From contig CAWDZA010000015.1 in the NCBI GenBank assembly GCA_963806635.1, positions 1,302,001 to 1,366,000 on the forward strand: DNA of 64,000 nt. The letters run 5' to 3'. Positions 53,743 to 62,359 of this stretch are shown here, piece after piece; the first letter of the stretch is position 1; the number at the start of each line of letters is the position of its first letter. Both the position numbers and the translations under genes were made by a program. The notes under the pieces are model-generated. The model had not been told where the DNA came from, made no database searches, and saw only the letters and a program-made list of their open reading frames with translations. This DNA comes from CAVVEQ01 sp963806635. Lineage in GTDB: Bacteria; Chloroflexota; Anaerolineae; Anaerolineales; Anaerolineaceae.

Positions 53743-53901
53743 TTATCAATTGTATCTAAAACAGAATATTTTTTTCGATTTTCTTGCCCTCCTGTCTTTT
53801 TTTTGCTAAACTTTTCAAGTTAATTCTGCCCGTTTTTCCAACTATGCATCCCATTCCATGGGATTGAACGGGTTTTTATAAATATCTCTTGTGAGGTGCC
53901 C

Positions 53902-54558
53902 ATGAAGACAGCTCTTGTGATCAGCCCCCACGCCGATGATGCCGCCGCGTTTTGCGGAGCGACGCTGGCGAAATTTGTTGATCAGGGATGGAATATCATC
54001 CTGGTACGAATAACAGATGATCGGAAGGATTCCATTGGTTTATCCATAGAAGAAACGATCAAGACAAATTCCGAGGAGCTTCATAAAGCTGCAGATATAC
54101 TCGGAATAAAGGAGATTGTTGAGCTCGGATTTGAAACAGACGTCCTCGCCGATTTCCCTCTCGGGAAAATTCGTGAGCGGATCGTGTACCTGTTCCGCAA
54201 GCACCAGCCCTATGCAGTTTTCACCTTCGATCCCGATGGGTTGTTTGAAAATAACCAGGATCATGTCCGCGTTGCTCAGGCCGTGGATGAGGCTTTCTGG
54301 GTTTCCTGCTTTGACAAGCACTACCCGGAGCATTTCAAGGAAGGGCTCGAACCCTTTTCGGTATGCGAGCGCTGGTACTTCGCCCGCCAGCTTCCCCTGG
54401 TGACCCATTATGAGGAAATTTCGGCATCGATCGAGCGAAAGATCCTGGCATTATGCGCGCACCGGGCGATGATGCGCAATACGATCAACCAATCCATCCT
54501 TCAGCTGAGGACCTGGGGGAAAGAAGTTCCCAATGCTGAAAGAATCCATGGAAGGTGA
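53902..54558 (+). CDS. PIG-L/LmbE-family deacetylase
   Basis: The start is ATG 53902 with GTGAGG 5 nt upstream. The protein has 218 residues. The zinc motif appears as SPHADDAAAFCGATLAKFVD: the His and both Asp of the HPDDE motif are kept, while the Pro and Glu are replaced by Ala. The second zinc His is in NNQDHVRVAQAVDEAF. Relatives remove N-acetyl groups from sugars such as GlcNAc-inositol or bacillithiol precursors. The substrate here is unknown. It overlaps the following small gene. Confidence 0.82.
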   Translation: MKTALVISPHADDAAAFCGATLAKFVDQGWNIILVRITDDRKDSIGLSIEETIKTNSEELHKAADILGIKEIVELGFETDVLADFPLGKIRERIVYLFRKHQPYAVFTFDPDGLFENNQDHVRVAQAVDEAFWVSCFDKHYPEHFKEGLEPFSVCERWYFARQLPLVTHYEEISASIERKILALCAHRAMMRNTINQSILQLRTWGKEVPNAERIHGR

Positions 54559-54766
54559 TCTTCAACCGCTCCTGGATATGTATCTTCGGGAGCAGGCGAA
54601 GGCAGTTGCGGTTCAGGCGGGGTGGGATCCCGAGGCGAAGCTGGGCGAGGCTTTCCGCCTGGTGCGGTTTGGCGATATGGAACCTCTCTTCCAGATGATG
54701 GCACAGCCGATCGCGGGTATGGAGCAGAATGCGCCGATCAGGCCGGATCTCGATCAAATTTCGTGA
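54533..54766 (+). CDS. 77-residue protein of unknown function
   Basis: This small, mostly helical and acidic protein starts MLKESMEGDLQPLLDMYLRE at 54533 and overlaps the PIG-L 3' end by 26 bp. No known motif was recognised. Tight packing between the PIG-L and glycerol-1-phosphate-dehydrogenase-like genes argues that it is real and co-transcribed. Confidence 0.55.
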   Translation: MLKESMEGDLQPLLDMYLREQAKAVAVQAGWDPEAKLGEAFRLVRFGDMEPLFQMMAQPIAGMEQNAPIRPDLDQIS

Positions 54767-54776
54767 ATAAACCCAA

Positions 54777-55727
54777 ATGAACCTGATCCCTAATCTGCCA
54801 AAAACCCATCTAATTCCTCTCCGGGATGTGGAAGAAAGACGACCGGTCGCATTGGTCACGAGCGCACCTGCCTGGAAGGCGGTTGAAAACCAGCTTCACC
54901 TGCCAATCGCCTGGCAAACTGAGGTATTGGAAGCAACAACGGAGAATTGGGATGATATTTCCAAAGGTTTCAAAGGAGATGTGGTTTATTCAGTCGGTGG
55001 CGGATTGACTGCCGATGCCGCAAAGTACTTCGCCACAAAGCACGATCTCCCGCTGGTGGTCATCCCCACCGCCCTCTCGGTGGATGCTTTTATCACCGCC
55101 GCCTCAGGGATCCGCCGGGATGGCTGCGTCTATTACATCGAAACCAAACCCCCGGAGGATTTGATCCTGGACCTGGATGTCATCGCCGCCGGACCGGAGA
55201 GCATCCGCGCCGCCGGGATCACTGACGTGATGTCGATCGCCACCGGGTCGTGGGATTGGAAGTTCGCCCACGAGCGCGGGAAAAACCCGCCCGGGATGGA
55301 GTTCATTCCCTGGGTTTATGAAAACGCGCGTGTGATCCTGGGTGCCGTGCTGGATTGCGCGGAAGCAGCCGGCGCGGGGGACCGGCAGGGATTGAAAACA
55401 CTCTATGACTGCCTTGCCTTGGAAGTGCAGCTCTGTAACCAGGTGGGGCATGCCCGTCCGGAGGAAGGCACCGAGCACTATTTCGCCTATTGCGCAGAGA
55501 ATTTCCTGGGTCACGGGCTGCCGCATGGCGACCTGGTGGGTCCCGGGATCCTCCACGCTGCCCGCTGGCAGGGGCAGGATACCACCAGGCTGGAGAAAGC
55601 GTTGAAAGCCTGTCATATCCCGTTGGATCGCGTCCCGGAAAACACAGTCGAACATGTGCGCAAGCAGCTGCCGGAGTTTTGCGTGAAGCACAATCTCCCG
55701 TACGGGATATCGCATGAACTTGGTTAG
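54777..55727 (+). CDS. Glycerol-1-phosphate dehydrogenase-like iron-containing dehydrogenase
   Basis: The protein has 316 residues. VVYSVGGGLTADAAKYFATK is the NAD(P)-binding GGG loop. LVVIPTALSVDAFITAASGI and TDVMSIATGSWDWKFAH are typical of the AraM/EgsA group, and the metal-binding His positions are in ENFLGHGLPHGDLVGPGIL. Such enzymes reduce dihydroxyacetone phosphate to sn-glycerol-1-phosphate in archaea and some Bacillota; other group members act on different sugars. It starts 10 nt after the 77-residue ORF and is followed by a terminator. Confidence 0.8.
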   Translation: MNLIPNLPKTHLIPLRDVEERRPVALVTSAPAWKAVENQLHLPIAWQTEVLEATTENWDDISKGFKGDVVYSVGGGLTADAAKYFATKHDLPLVVIPTALSVDAFITAASGIRRDGCVYYIETKPPEDLILDLDVIAAGPESIRAAGITDVMSIATGSWDWKFAHERGKNPPGMEFIPWVYENARVILGAVLDCAEAAGAGDRQGLKTLYDCLALEVQLCNQVGHARPEEGTEHYFAYCAENFLGHGLPHGDLVGPGILHAARWQGQDTTRLEKALKACHIPLDRVPENTVEHVRKQLPEFCVKHNLPYGISHELG

Positions 55728-55741
55728 GTCACGCGAATAAA

Positions 55742-55763
55742 AAAGGCGCCGTAGGGCGCCTTT
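55742..55763. terminator. Bidirectional terminator
   Basis: The stem AAAGGCGCC/GGCGCCTTT with loop GTAG is followed on the minus strand by TTTTTTATT. It ends the long sugar operon coming from the right and probably also the plus-strand dehydrogenase gene. Confidence 0.8.
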
Positions 55764-55780
55764 AATGATTAAAAGGGATT

Positions 55781-56927
55781 TTATAACTTTACCCAGCGGT
55801 GTTCCTGAGCCGATTGTTTGATCGCGTCGCAAAGCAGCATCTCGTGGTGGCCATCCTCAAAGGTGGCAAATTGCCCTGTTTCAGGCATCTTACCTGAAGC
55901 AATTGCCCCATAAAATTGGCGGAACACCTGCACGAAGGTATCCGGGTACCCTTCCGCGTGCCCGCCTGGGAAACCGGTCAACTTGCGCACCTCGGGGTGG
56001 AAGAGGGAAGGATCCTTGGATAGTATCTGGTTTGGCTGGTCCCGATAGCCGATCCACAGCTCGTTCGGGCTTTCCTGCTCCCAGTGAAAGGCGGATTTTG
56101 ACCCGCCGATCTCGAACCAGAAGAAATTCTTGCGCCCGGCGCTCACCTGCGAGAGAGCAACGCTCCCCAATGCGCCATTATTGAACCGGAACAGGATCAT
56201 CGCCACGTCTTCTGTGTTGATCGGGGCTTCGGTCGCGGATACATTCTTATCGATCTTTCCGGCGTAGGTTTCCACCTCACCGGAAGGTTTGAGGCGGGTT
56301 TTGTGAACAGTGGAGAAATCCGCCATCACCTCGGTGACCTTCAGCCCGGTCAGGTAAGTGACCATGTCCATCCAGTGCGTGCCGATATCCGCTACCGCGC
56401 GCAGGTCGCCCCCCTGCTCAGCTTCCAGGCGCCAGTTCCAATCGGATTTCAGAAAGAGCCAATCCTGCAGGTATCCGCCAGTGATCAGATACGGATCCAC
56501 CCAAGTCACCATCCTGGATGCGGGCGCGGGCTTCCTGGCAGACCGGGTAAAAGCGCAGGTTGTAATTGACCGCGGTGAACAACCCCTTCTTTTTGGCCAG
56601 GTCAGCAAGCACCGCCGATTCCCCTGAAGTCATTGCCAGGGGTTTTTCGCACAACACATGCTTGCCGCTTTCCAGGGCTTTTTTCGCCTGCGAAAAGTGC
56701 ATGTTATTTGGTGTGCAAAGATGCACAACCTTGACATCCGGATCTGCCACTGCCTCGTCAAAACTCTCATACGCACGGGGGATGCCCAATTCTTCGGCAA
56801 CTTTCTTCGCCTCATCGGGAGTGATCCCCGCCACCCCGTAGACCTCCACGCCCAGCCGGCGCAGGGATTGAATATGTGTTCGTCCCATGAATCCCAGGCC
56901 GATCACTGCCACTTTTGGATAATTCAT
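55781..56927 (-). CDS. Gfo/Idh/MocA-family oxidoreductase, one frameshift
   Basis: The start is ATG 56927 with AGGAGG 6 nt upstream. The Rossmann NAD domain has VAVIGLGFMGRTHIQSL and the EKP motif in HVLCEKPLAMTSGE. The first frame stops at 56418. A shift near 56505 leads into VDPYLITGGYLQDWLFLKSD, and the C-terminal domain runs to 55781, with ADIGTHWMDMVTYLTG carrying the conserved GxHxxD-type catalytic pattern. The total is about 380 residues. It would oxidise or reduce a sugar or inositol with NAD(P). It is the last gene of the ABC-importer operon. Confidence 0.86.
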
Positions 56928-56997
56928 CTTTCCTCCTTAAGTCAAAGGGGTACGCGGTGCAAAAATAATAATGATTGCGATTCGTACTGAATTAATG

Positions 56998-57056
56998 AAA
57001 CCCGGCTTTTCGGGGGCGAAGCTGGTTGAAGTGCTGCAAGAAAAGCCGGGATTTCA
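56998..57056 (-). other. Stem-loop between epimerase and oxidoreductase genes
   Basis: AAACCCGGCTTTTC and GAAAAGCCGGGATTT pair across a loop of about 30 nt. It may be an intra-operon attenuator or mRNA end-protecting element. Confidence 0.45.
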
Positions 57057-57075
57057 CCTGATGGGTTGCCTGAGC

Positions 57076-57905
57076 CTAGATCAATTTGCTCAGATATTCA
57101 AAACTACGGATGGCATCGGGGACGGTGCCGCATTCGACGCTGAAGACAATATCATTCGGGCATTTCTTGACCAAATCGATCACCCGCTTCCAATCCACCA
57201 CGCCATCGCCGCAGGCGCAGCCAACAGGGGTGCCGGTGACCTTGCCGCGCTCGGCGCCACTCTGCTGCATTGACTAATATCCTTGGCATGCAGGTGAACC
57301 AGGCGGCCGACCACATGTTCCAGCCAGGCGTAGGTGTCATCGGTGCCCGCCAGGAAACTGTTGCCGGTATCGTAATTGATCCCGATCGCGGGCGATTTCA
57401 CCAGGTCGTAGATGCTGTCCAGTCCCTTGAGGGATTTGCTGTACTGCTGGTGCGGTTCCAGGCCGATCTTGATCCCGTACCGCTCGGCCACCATGGAGGC
57501 TTCCTTGAGCGTGTACGTCATCAGGGTGTAATCCATCTCTTTGGTGGTCCATTCCGGTTTGGGGCCTTCGTCGGTATTGATGACCGGAGCACCTGCGTCA
57601 GAACCCCAGCGGACGGCCTGCTTGAGGTATTCCACGCTGATCTCGGGTTTGCACAGCGGGGTATGCGCGGAAAGTCCGGAGAGTTTGATCTTGTGCTTGT
57701 CACAAAGGTCTTTCACCCAGCGCGGGTCATCGTACATGGAAACGCTATGAAAATAGCGCGCCTCGCTGAGCAGCTCACGGCCAAGGTGAACCATCGGTTC
57801 GATATACTCATAGCCAATTTCGGCTGCCTTTTCAACGCCCCAGGCAAATGGTTTATCGTGGTGCCGGACAAATTCCATATTGACGCCTAATAAGATCTTT
57901 CCCAT
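57076..57905 (-). CDS. Sugar phosphate isomerase/epimerase (TIM barrel), one frameshift
   Basis: The start is ATG 57905 with AAGGAG upstream. Metal-site segments are KIGLEPHQQYSKSLKG, AIGINYDTGNSFLAGTD and LVHLHAKDIS. The frame breaks near 57265 and continues as ERGKVTGTPVGCACGDGVVD, ending with the last barrel strands (DIVFSVECGTVPDAIRSFEY). The total is about 276 residues. It is related to xylose-isomerase-like epimerases acting on sugars or inosose. It lies second after the binding-protein gene. Confidence 0.84.
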
Positions 57906-57935
57906 TTGTTATCTCCTTATTGCACGAATGTCAGC

Positions 57936-58811
57936 TTATTTGGCTGCCATGCGCTTATTGGCATCTTCGACGATCGGACGAACAAATGCCAGGCTTTTCT
58001 CGATCATCGGTCCGCCCTGACCTTCACACTCCAGGCTGACCACGCCGTCAAATTTAATATCAACCAGAATATCGAAACATTTCTTGATGTTTTCACCGTT
58101 CACACCATCACCGATTGCGCACTGGCTGACAGCGATGCCGGTCAGTTCACCGCGCAGGGAAGCCGCCAGCGATTCGCTGACATCCTTCACATGGACGTGG
58201 CTGACTTTATTCTTAAATTTGTTGAGAAATGCCACAGGATCCTGTCCGGCGATGAATGTATTGCCGGTGTCCATGTTCATGCGCAGGTAGGGGCTATCCA
58301 CAAACGCGAGCATTTTTTCCATGAACTCGGGTTTCGTAGTGTAGAAACCGTGAGGTTCGATATCTATGATCATCTTGTAGCGTTCGGCCACTTCCATGAT
58401 CTGCTCATAAGATCGTTTCATCATATCCAGCGCCTGGTCATTGGTCAGACCCTTGGGGGCAAAGCGGTCATCAGTGGTGTCAATGTGATCGCACCCCGCC
58501 AGGTACGCCCAGCGGATGGTGCGCAGCACATATTCCACGCCCAGGGAAGCGCCTTCAGGGAGCGACATGGGGAACGCCGCGTCGATCTGGGAGAATTTCA
58601 CGCCATACTTGGTGGCTTTTTCCTGCCACATTTTGGGATCTTCCCAACTGGCCACATGCGGCTGGTAACCCAGCCCGTGGATCCAGCTGACGCCGTCGAT
58701 CATGCCGCACTCGATCCAATGCACATCATTCTTCTGCGCCCATTGCAGTGCCTGCTCAAAACTCCAGTAACTGCTATTAAAAGCGTCTGTGTGAAAACCG
58801 ATCTCGATCAT
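57936..58811 (-). CDS. Sugar phosphate isomerase/epimerase (TIM barrel)
   Basis: The protein has 291 residues and is intact. Metal-binding positions are in MIIDIEPHGFYTTKPEF, LRMNMDTGNTFIAGQDP, VSHVHVKDVSESLAAS and GVVSLECEGQGG. A strong AAAGGAG lies before ATG 58811. It is a close functional partner of the next gene; two paralogous epimerases in a row suggest sequential steps on one sugar. Confidence 0.86.
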   Translation of the reverse strand: MIEIGFHTDAFNSSYWSFEQALQWAQKNDVHWIECGMIDGVSWIHGLGYQPHVASWEDPKMWQEKATKYGVKFSQIDAAFPMSLPEGASLGVEYVLRTIRWAYLAGCDHIDTTDDRFAPKGLTNDQALDMMKRSYEQIMEVAERYKMIIDIEPHGFYTTKPEFMEKMLAFVDSPYLRMNMDTGNTFIAGQDPVAFLNKFKNKVSHVHVKDVSESLAASLRGELTGIAVSQCAIGDGVNGENIKKCFDILVDIKFDGVVSLECEGQGGPMIEKSLAFVRPIVEDANKRMAAK

Positions 58812-58852
58812 GGATATCGAACTCCTTTCATGGATTGCTTCTTTTACAAATT

Positions 58853-58879
58853 GAGCCCGCCCGGTTACCGAGCGGGCTC
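58853..58879 (-). other. Stem-loop after the binding-protein gene
   Basis: The perfect 8-bp stem GAGCCCGC/GCGGGCTC with an 11-nt loop lies just after the stop of the substrate-binding protein gene and before the epimerase gene. A weak T-rich stretch follows on the minus strand. Such elements often keep binding-protein mRNA in excess over downstream genes. Confidence 0.6.
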
Positions 58880-58905
58880 AGTTCAATAATTAGAAAACTT
58901 CGAGC

Positions 58906-60179
58906 CTAGGGCATTACGTCCTGATACTTGGTGGTATCAAGTGCTTTCCAGGCATCCGGCCAGTTGGTCATATCTTCCGCGCTGCTCATTACATAGTACA
59001 GCGGGGGCATGCCGGTACCAGCGAATTTCGCCAAGTTTTCGGCGGTTACAGACGGCTGGGGCAGAACCCAGTTGTGTTGGACAGCTCTTACCCTGGAGGA
59101 AATTTACAGCAGCCAGAACAGCGGTGCGCCACTGGAAGGTGGAGAATGTGGGAGCGAGGCCATTGATCTTGTTGGTCTTCCAGTAATCCAGGAAGTCCTG
59201 CTGATCCTCGCCGATCATGACCTTCGGATATGGGGCTCCGGCGTCCTTGAAGGCTTCCAGGATGGTTACAGCGGTACCGCCAGCGTCCATCCACACGGCA
59301 TCGATGGTGCCATATTTGGCCAGGTAGTCGCTAACAACCGTGCTGGCTTTGAAGGAATCGTAGGCAACGAATTCAACACCGATGACATTGCATTTCGGGT
59401 TCTCTTCAAAGATCTTGCGGGCTGCACCCCAGCGCTGCTCGAGGACGTCCACACCCGGGAGGATGCGGAAGGCCAGAACGTTACCGCAATCGGGGCCAAG
59501 ATCCTTCACGATCTTCTCGGCACCGGAGATACCGAAGGCATAACCACCGATGGTGCGTTCGGAAACGACCGGGCAGTCCGTCTGGGCATAGCGGTCAAAC
59601 TGAACAACCGGCATCACTGCGCAGGCTTTTTCGACGATGGGGGTCAAGGCTTCTGAGGTGTTGGAGGCAACAATGAGGATGTCGCATTTCCCGGGGGTGT
59701 TGATGATGTCCTGGATGTCTGCGATCTGTTTGGCATCGTCACCAGCGGCATCGAGGTGATAGAAGTTCTTGACGAGGCCTTGCGGCGCGGAGCTGCTTCG
59801 ACCTGTTCGCGCATGGTCACATAACCGGTCACACGCCAGGGATTGTTGACACCAGCATTCGAGAAGCAGAGGTTATAGGGGGGTTTCTTTGCAGCAAATT
59901 CAGCATACTGCGGGTACTTGCTGATGTCAGTGGGGTTGTCAACCAAATACTGCAGATAGATCGGGTCATTCGGATTGACTGGCTTAGCGCTCATCAAATC
60001 CTTATTGATTTCGCGTAGTCCTTATCATTGAAGAACTGGGTAGCAACCTTGGCGGATTCCATCTGCAGACCGGGGCTGGTTGAAGCGGGGGCTTCGGTTG
60101 CAGCTGCGGGTGCGCAGGCCGCGAGGATCATGGAGATCCCAATCAGAAGCGCTAATACAACAAAAATACTCTTTTTCAT
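58906..60179 (-). CDS. Ribose-type sugar ABC transporter substrate-binding lipoprotein, three frameshifts
   Basis: The start is ATG 60179 with GGAGGAG upstream. The lipobox is ILAAC, about residue 22. The frame shifts near 60000 (into DLMSAKPVNPNDPIYLQYLV), 59788 (into VKNFYHLDAAGDDAKQIADI) and 59085 (into VQHNWVLPQPSVTAENLAKF), ending at TAG 58906-58908. The restored about 420-residue protein is of the RbsB/periplasmic-binding-protein-like class (CFSNAGVNNPWRVTGYVTMR, DILIVASNTSEALTPIVEKA, VWMDAGGTAVTILEAFKDAG). It captures a sugar outside the cell for the permeases upstream. The substrate is unknown. Confidence 0.86.
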
Positions 60180-60342
60180 TCGTTTTCTCCTCCAATGTGA
60201 GAAATGTTTGGTTTTTCAAAACTCAACCTTACAACTGCTTACAACAACCTTCCATTGATCGGTCGCATCACCTCCTTTTATTGATCTTTGCAGCCAGGTA
60301 ATTATGATGATCATCATAACAGAAAATCAACGCCAATTTTGT

Positions 60343-61359
60343 TTACCGCTTTTTCATGGTGCTGAGTGCGGAGTATGCCACAACTCCTATGATGATCAAG
60401 CCCTGAACTGCGTCGGTGTATGGCTTGGGTAAGCCAAGTTGGTTCAATAAGTTGACGATTGCTTGCAAGGTAAAAGCCCCAAAAATCACTTGAATTACAT
60501 TTGCTTTACCGCCACCCAACATAACGCCGGCAATAACGCAAGCTGCGATAGCCTGTAATTCCATCCCTTCGCCGATGGTCACATTTACGCCACCGTAACC
60601 ACCTACCATGATCCCACCCAGGACAGCGAACACACTGCAGAAGACGAAGGTCATCATACGCACAAGTTTGAGTTTTACTCCGGAAAGGCCTGCCGCGCGC
60701 ACGTTATCTCCAATAGCAAGGATCTGCCGACCCCAATTCGTCCGGTGGAAGATGATATACGCAATTGTCGCCAATATGATCAAAACAATAAAGGAATATG
60801 GAATGCGCGAGAAAAAAGGCACATCCATAATATAGTTGCGCCCAAACATGCGGAAGTTATCGGTCAGGTAGCCTTTGGGTGCTCCGCCGACATAATACAA
60901 AGCTGCACCACGTACGACCATCATCATTCCCAGGGTGGTGATAAATGAAGGAACCTTTAGAAAACTTACTACGAAACCATTAATCAGTCCAACCAATACG
61001 CCTAGCCCCAAAAGGATGAGGATATTGGGTACCATATTTGCAGGATCATTCGCTAGGAATTTTGAAGATGCAATTACACAAAAGGTAACAATCGCTCCGA
61101 TTGAAAGGTCAAATCCACCCAAGGCGAGGACGAACATTTCTCCGATCGCTAAAACCGCCAGGGGGGAAGCCGGGCGAAGGTAGGTCATGATCCCATTCAT
61201 CGTCTGGTAACCCTTTGGATTGAGGAAACCGAGAAAGATGAAGATCACCAAGAAAATCGGATAAACCGGGGGAACCTTTTTTAGCCAAGCCCAAATCTTG
61301 CTGAAGATGTTTACGGATGGTTTTTGCGAAGTGATGGTTGAAGCTGTCATTCGATCCAC
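60343..61359 (-). CDS. Ribose-type sugar ABC transporter permease 2
   Basis: The protein has 338 residues and about ten helices. The motifs GEMFVLALGGFDLSIGAIVT, VPSFITTLGMMMVVRGAALY and AACVIAGVMLGGGKANVIQV match the RbsC family. The start lies just after the stop of permease 1, with AAGGAG inside the short gap. It probably forms a heterodimer with permease 1. Confidence 0.92.
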   Translation of the reverse strand: MDRMTASTITSQKPSVNIFSKIWAWLKKVPPVYPIFLVIFIFLGFLNPKGYQTMNGIMTYLRPASPLAVLAIGEMFVLALGGFDLSIGAIVTFCVIASSKFLANDPANMVPNILILLGLGVLVGLINGFVVSFLKVPSFITTLGMMMVVRGAALYYVGGAPKGYLTDNFRMFGRNYIMDVPFFSRIPYSFIVLIILATIAYIIFHRTNWGRQILAIGDNVRAAGLSGVKLKLVRMMTFVFCSVFAVLGGIMVGGYGGVNVTIGEGMELQAIAACVIAGVMLGGGKANVIQVIFGAFTLQAIVNLLNQLGLPKPYTDAVQGLIIIGVVAYSALSTMKKR

Positions 61360-61362
61360 TCC

Positions 61363-62358
61363 TTAAGCCGCTTCTTTTTTCGAGCGGACTGTATAACTGG
61401 CCACAGCTAGAATAATGATCACACCCTGCAGAATGTTCTTCATGTATGGATTTACCCCAAGCTGGTTGAAGGCAGTGGCAAGCACACCAAAGATCAGCAC
61501 GCCAGCCAGGGTGCCCCATACACCCCCCTTTCCGCCGGAAAGCGCCGTACCGCCAATTACCGCAGTTGCGATGGAGTTCAAATCATATACACCATTCGGA
61601 CCCACCCAGGGTGCACCGGAACGCATCAGGCTTACCAGGAAGATCCCCGATAGCACCGCGGTAACGCTGCAGAGAACATGAGCTCCAATTAAAACCCGGT
61701 CGGTACGCACACCGGAAAGACGGGCAACTTCAGAGTTACCTCCAACGCCGTAAAGGTGGGCTCCAAATTTGGTTCTGGCAAGGATGAACCAACCGATTGT
61801 CACCACCAGCAAAAGGATGATGATTGAAACCGGGATCGGGCCGAGTGTACCATACCCGAACCATTCGAATGCTTGAGGAACACTGCCTGTATAGTTGGAA
61901 AAGGTAGCGTTGATTACCCCTTTGATGACCAAGCTCACTCCAAGAGTAGCGATGAAAGGATTCACCCGGAGCTTCGTGATGATTAAGCCATTCGCCAGTC
62001 CGATTACAATCCCGATCGCGAAAACACCCAGAAGTGCGACCGGTACATTCGAGTTATTTCCCTGCATGATGTATGAAGACATCACTGCTGTAATGCTGAT
62101 GGTGTATGCAACCGAAAGATCGATGGAAGCGCCAAGTAAAACAAATGTCTGGCCTACCGCCACAATGCCGAGCGCAACAGATCGGACGATGATATTGAGC
62201 ATGATCGCCGGATTTGTAAACATTTGGCCGTCGGAATTTATCTGATCTAATATGCCTGTGAACAAGAAAATGATGATCAGAAAAATATACACCGGTGGGA
62301 TCTTGGATGACCGGGACATTCTCTTGAACCAGTTATCTGAAGGTGATGTAGTCGCCAT
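61363..62358 (-). CDS. Ribose-type sugar ABC transporter permease 1
   Basis: The start is ATG 62358 (MATTSPSDNWFKRMSRSSKI) with AAGGA 5 nt upstream. The protein has 331 residues of RbsC type: GQTFVLLGASIDLSVAYTIS, VNPFIATLGVSLVIKGVINA and ATAVIGGTALSGGKGGVWGT. It differs clearly from permease 2, so the pair is an old duplication rather than a recent copy. Confidence 0.92.
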   Translation of the reverse strand: MATTSPSDNWFKRMSRSSKIPPVYIFLIIIFLFTGILDQINSDGQMFTNPAIMLNIIVRSVALGIVAVGQTFVLLGASIDLSVAYTISITAVMSSYIMQGNNSNVPVALLGVFAIGIVIGLANGLIITKLRVNPFIATLGVSLVIKGVINATFSNYTGSVPQAFEWFGYGTLGPIPVSIIILLLVVTIGWFILARTKFGAHLYGVGGNSEVARLSGVRTDRVLIGAHVLCSVTAVLSGIFLVSLMRSGAPWVGPNGVYDLNSIATAVIGGTALSGGKGGVWGTLAGVLIFGVLATAFNQLGVNPYMKNILQGVIIILAVASYTVRSKKEAA

Positions 62359-62359
62359 G

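Noticed and set aside
57906..58889. 327-codon plus-strand ORF opposite the epimerase
   Set aside because: It is a shadow of the intact TIM-barrel gene on the minus strand and has no ribosome site or family signature.
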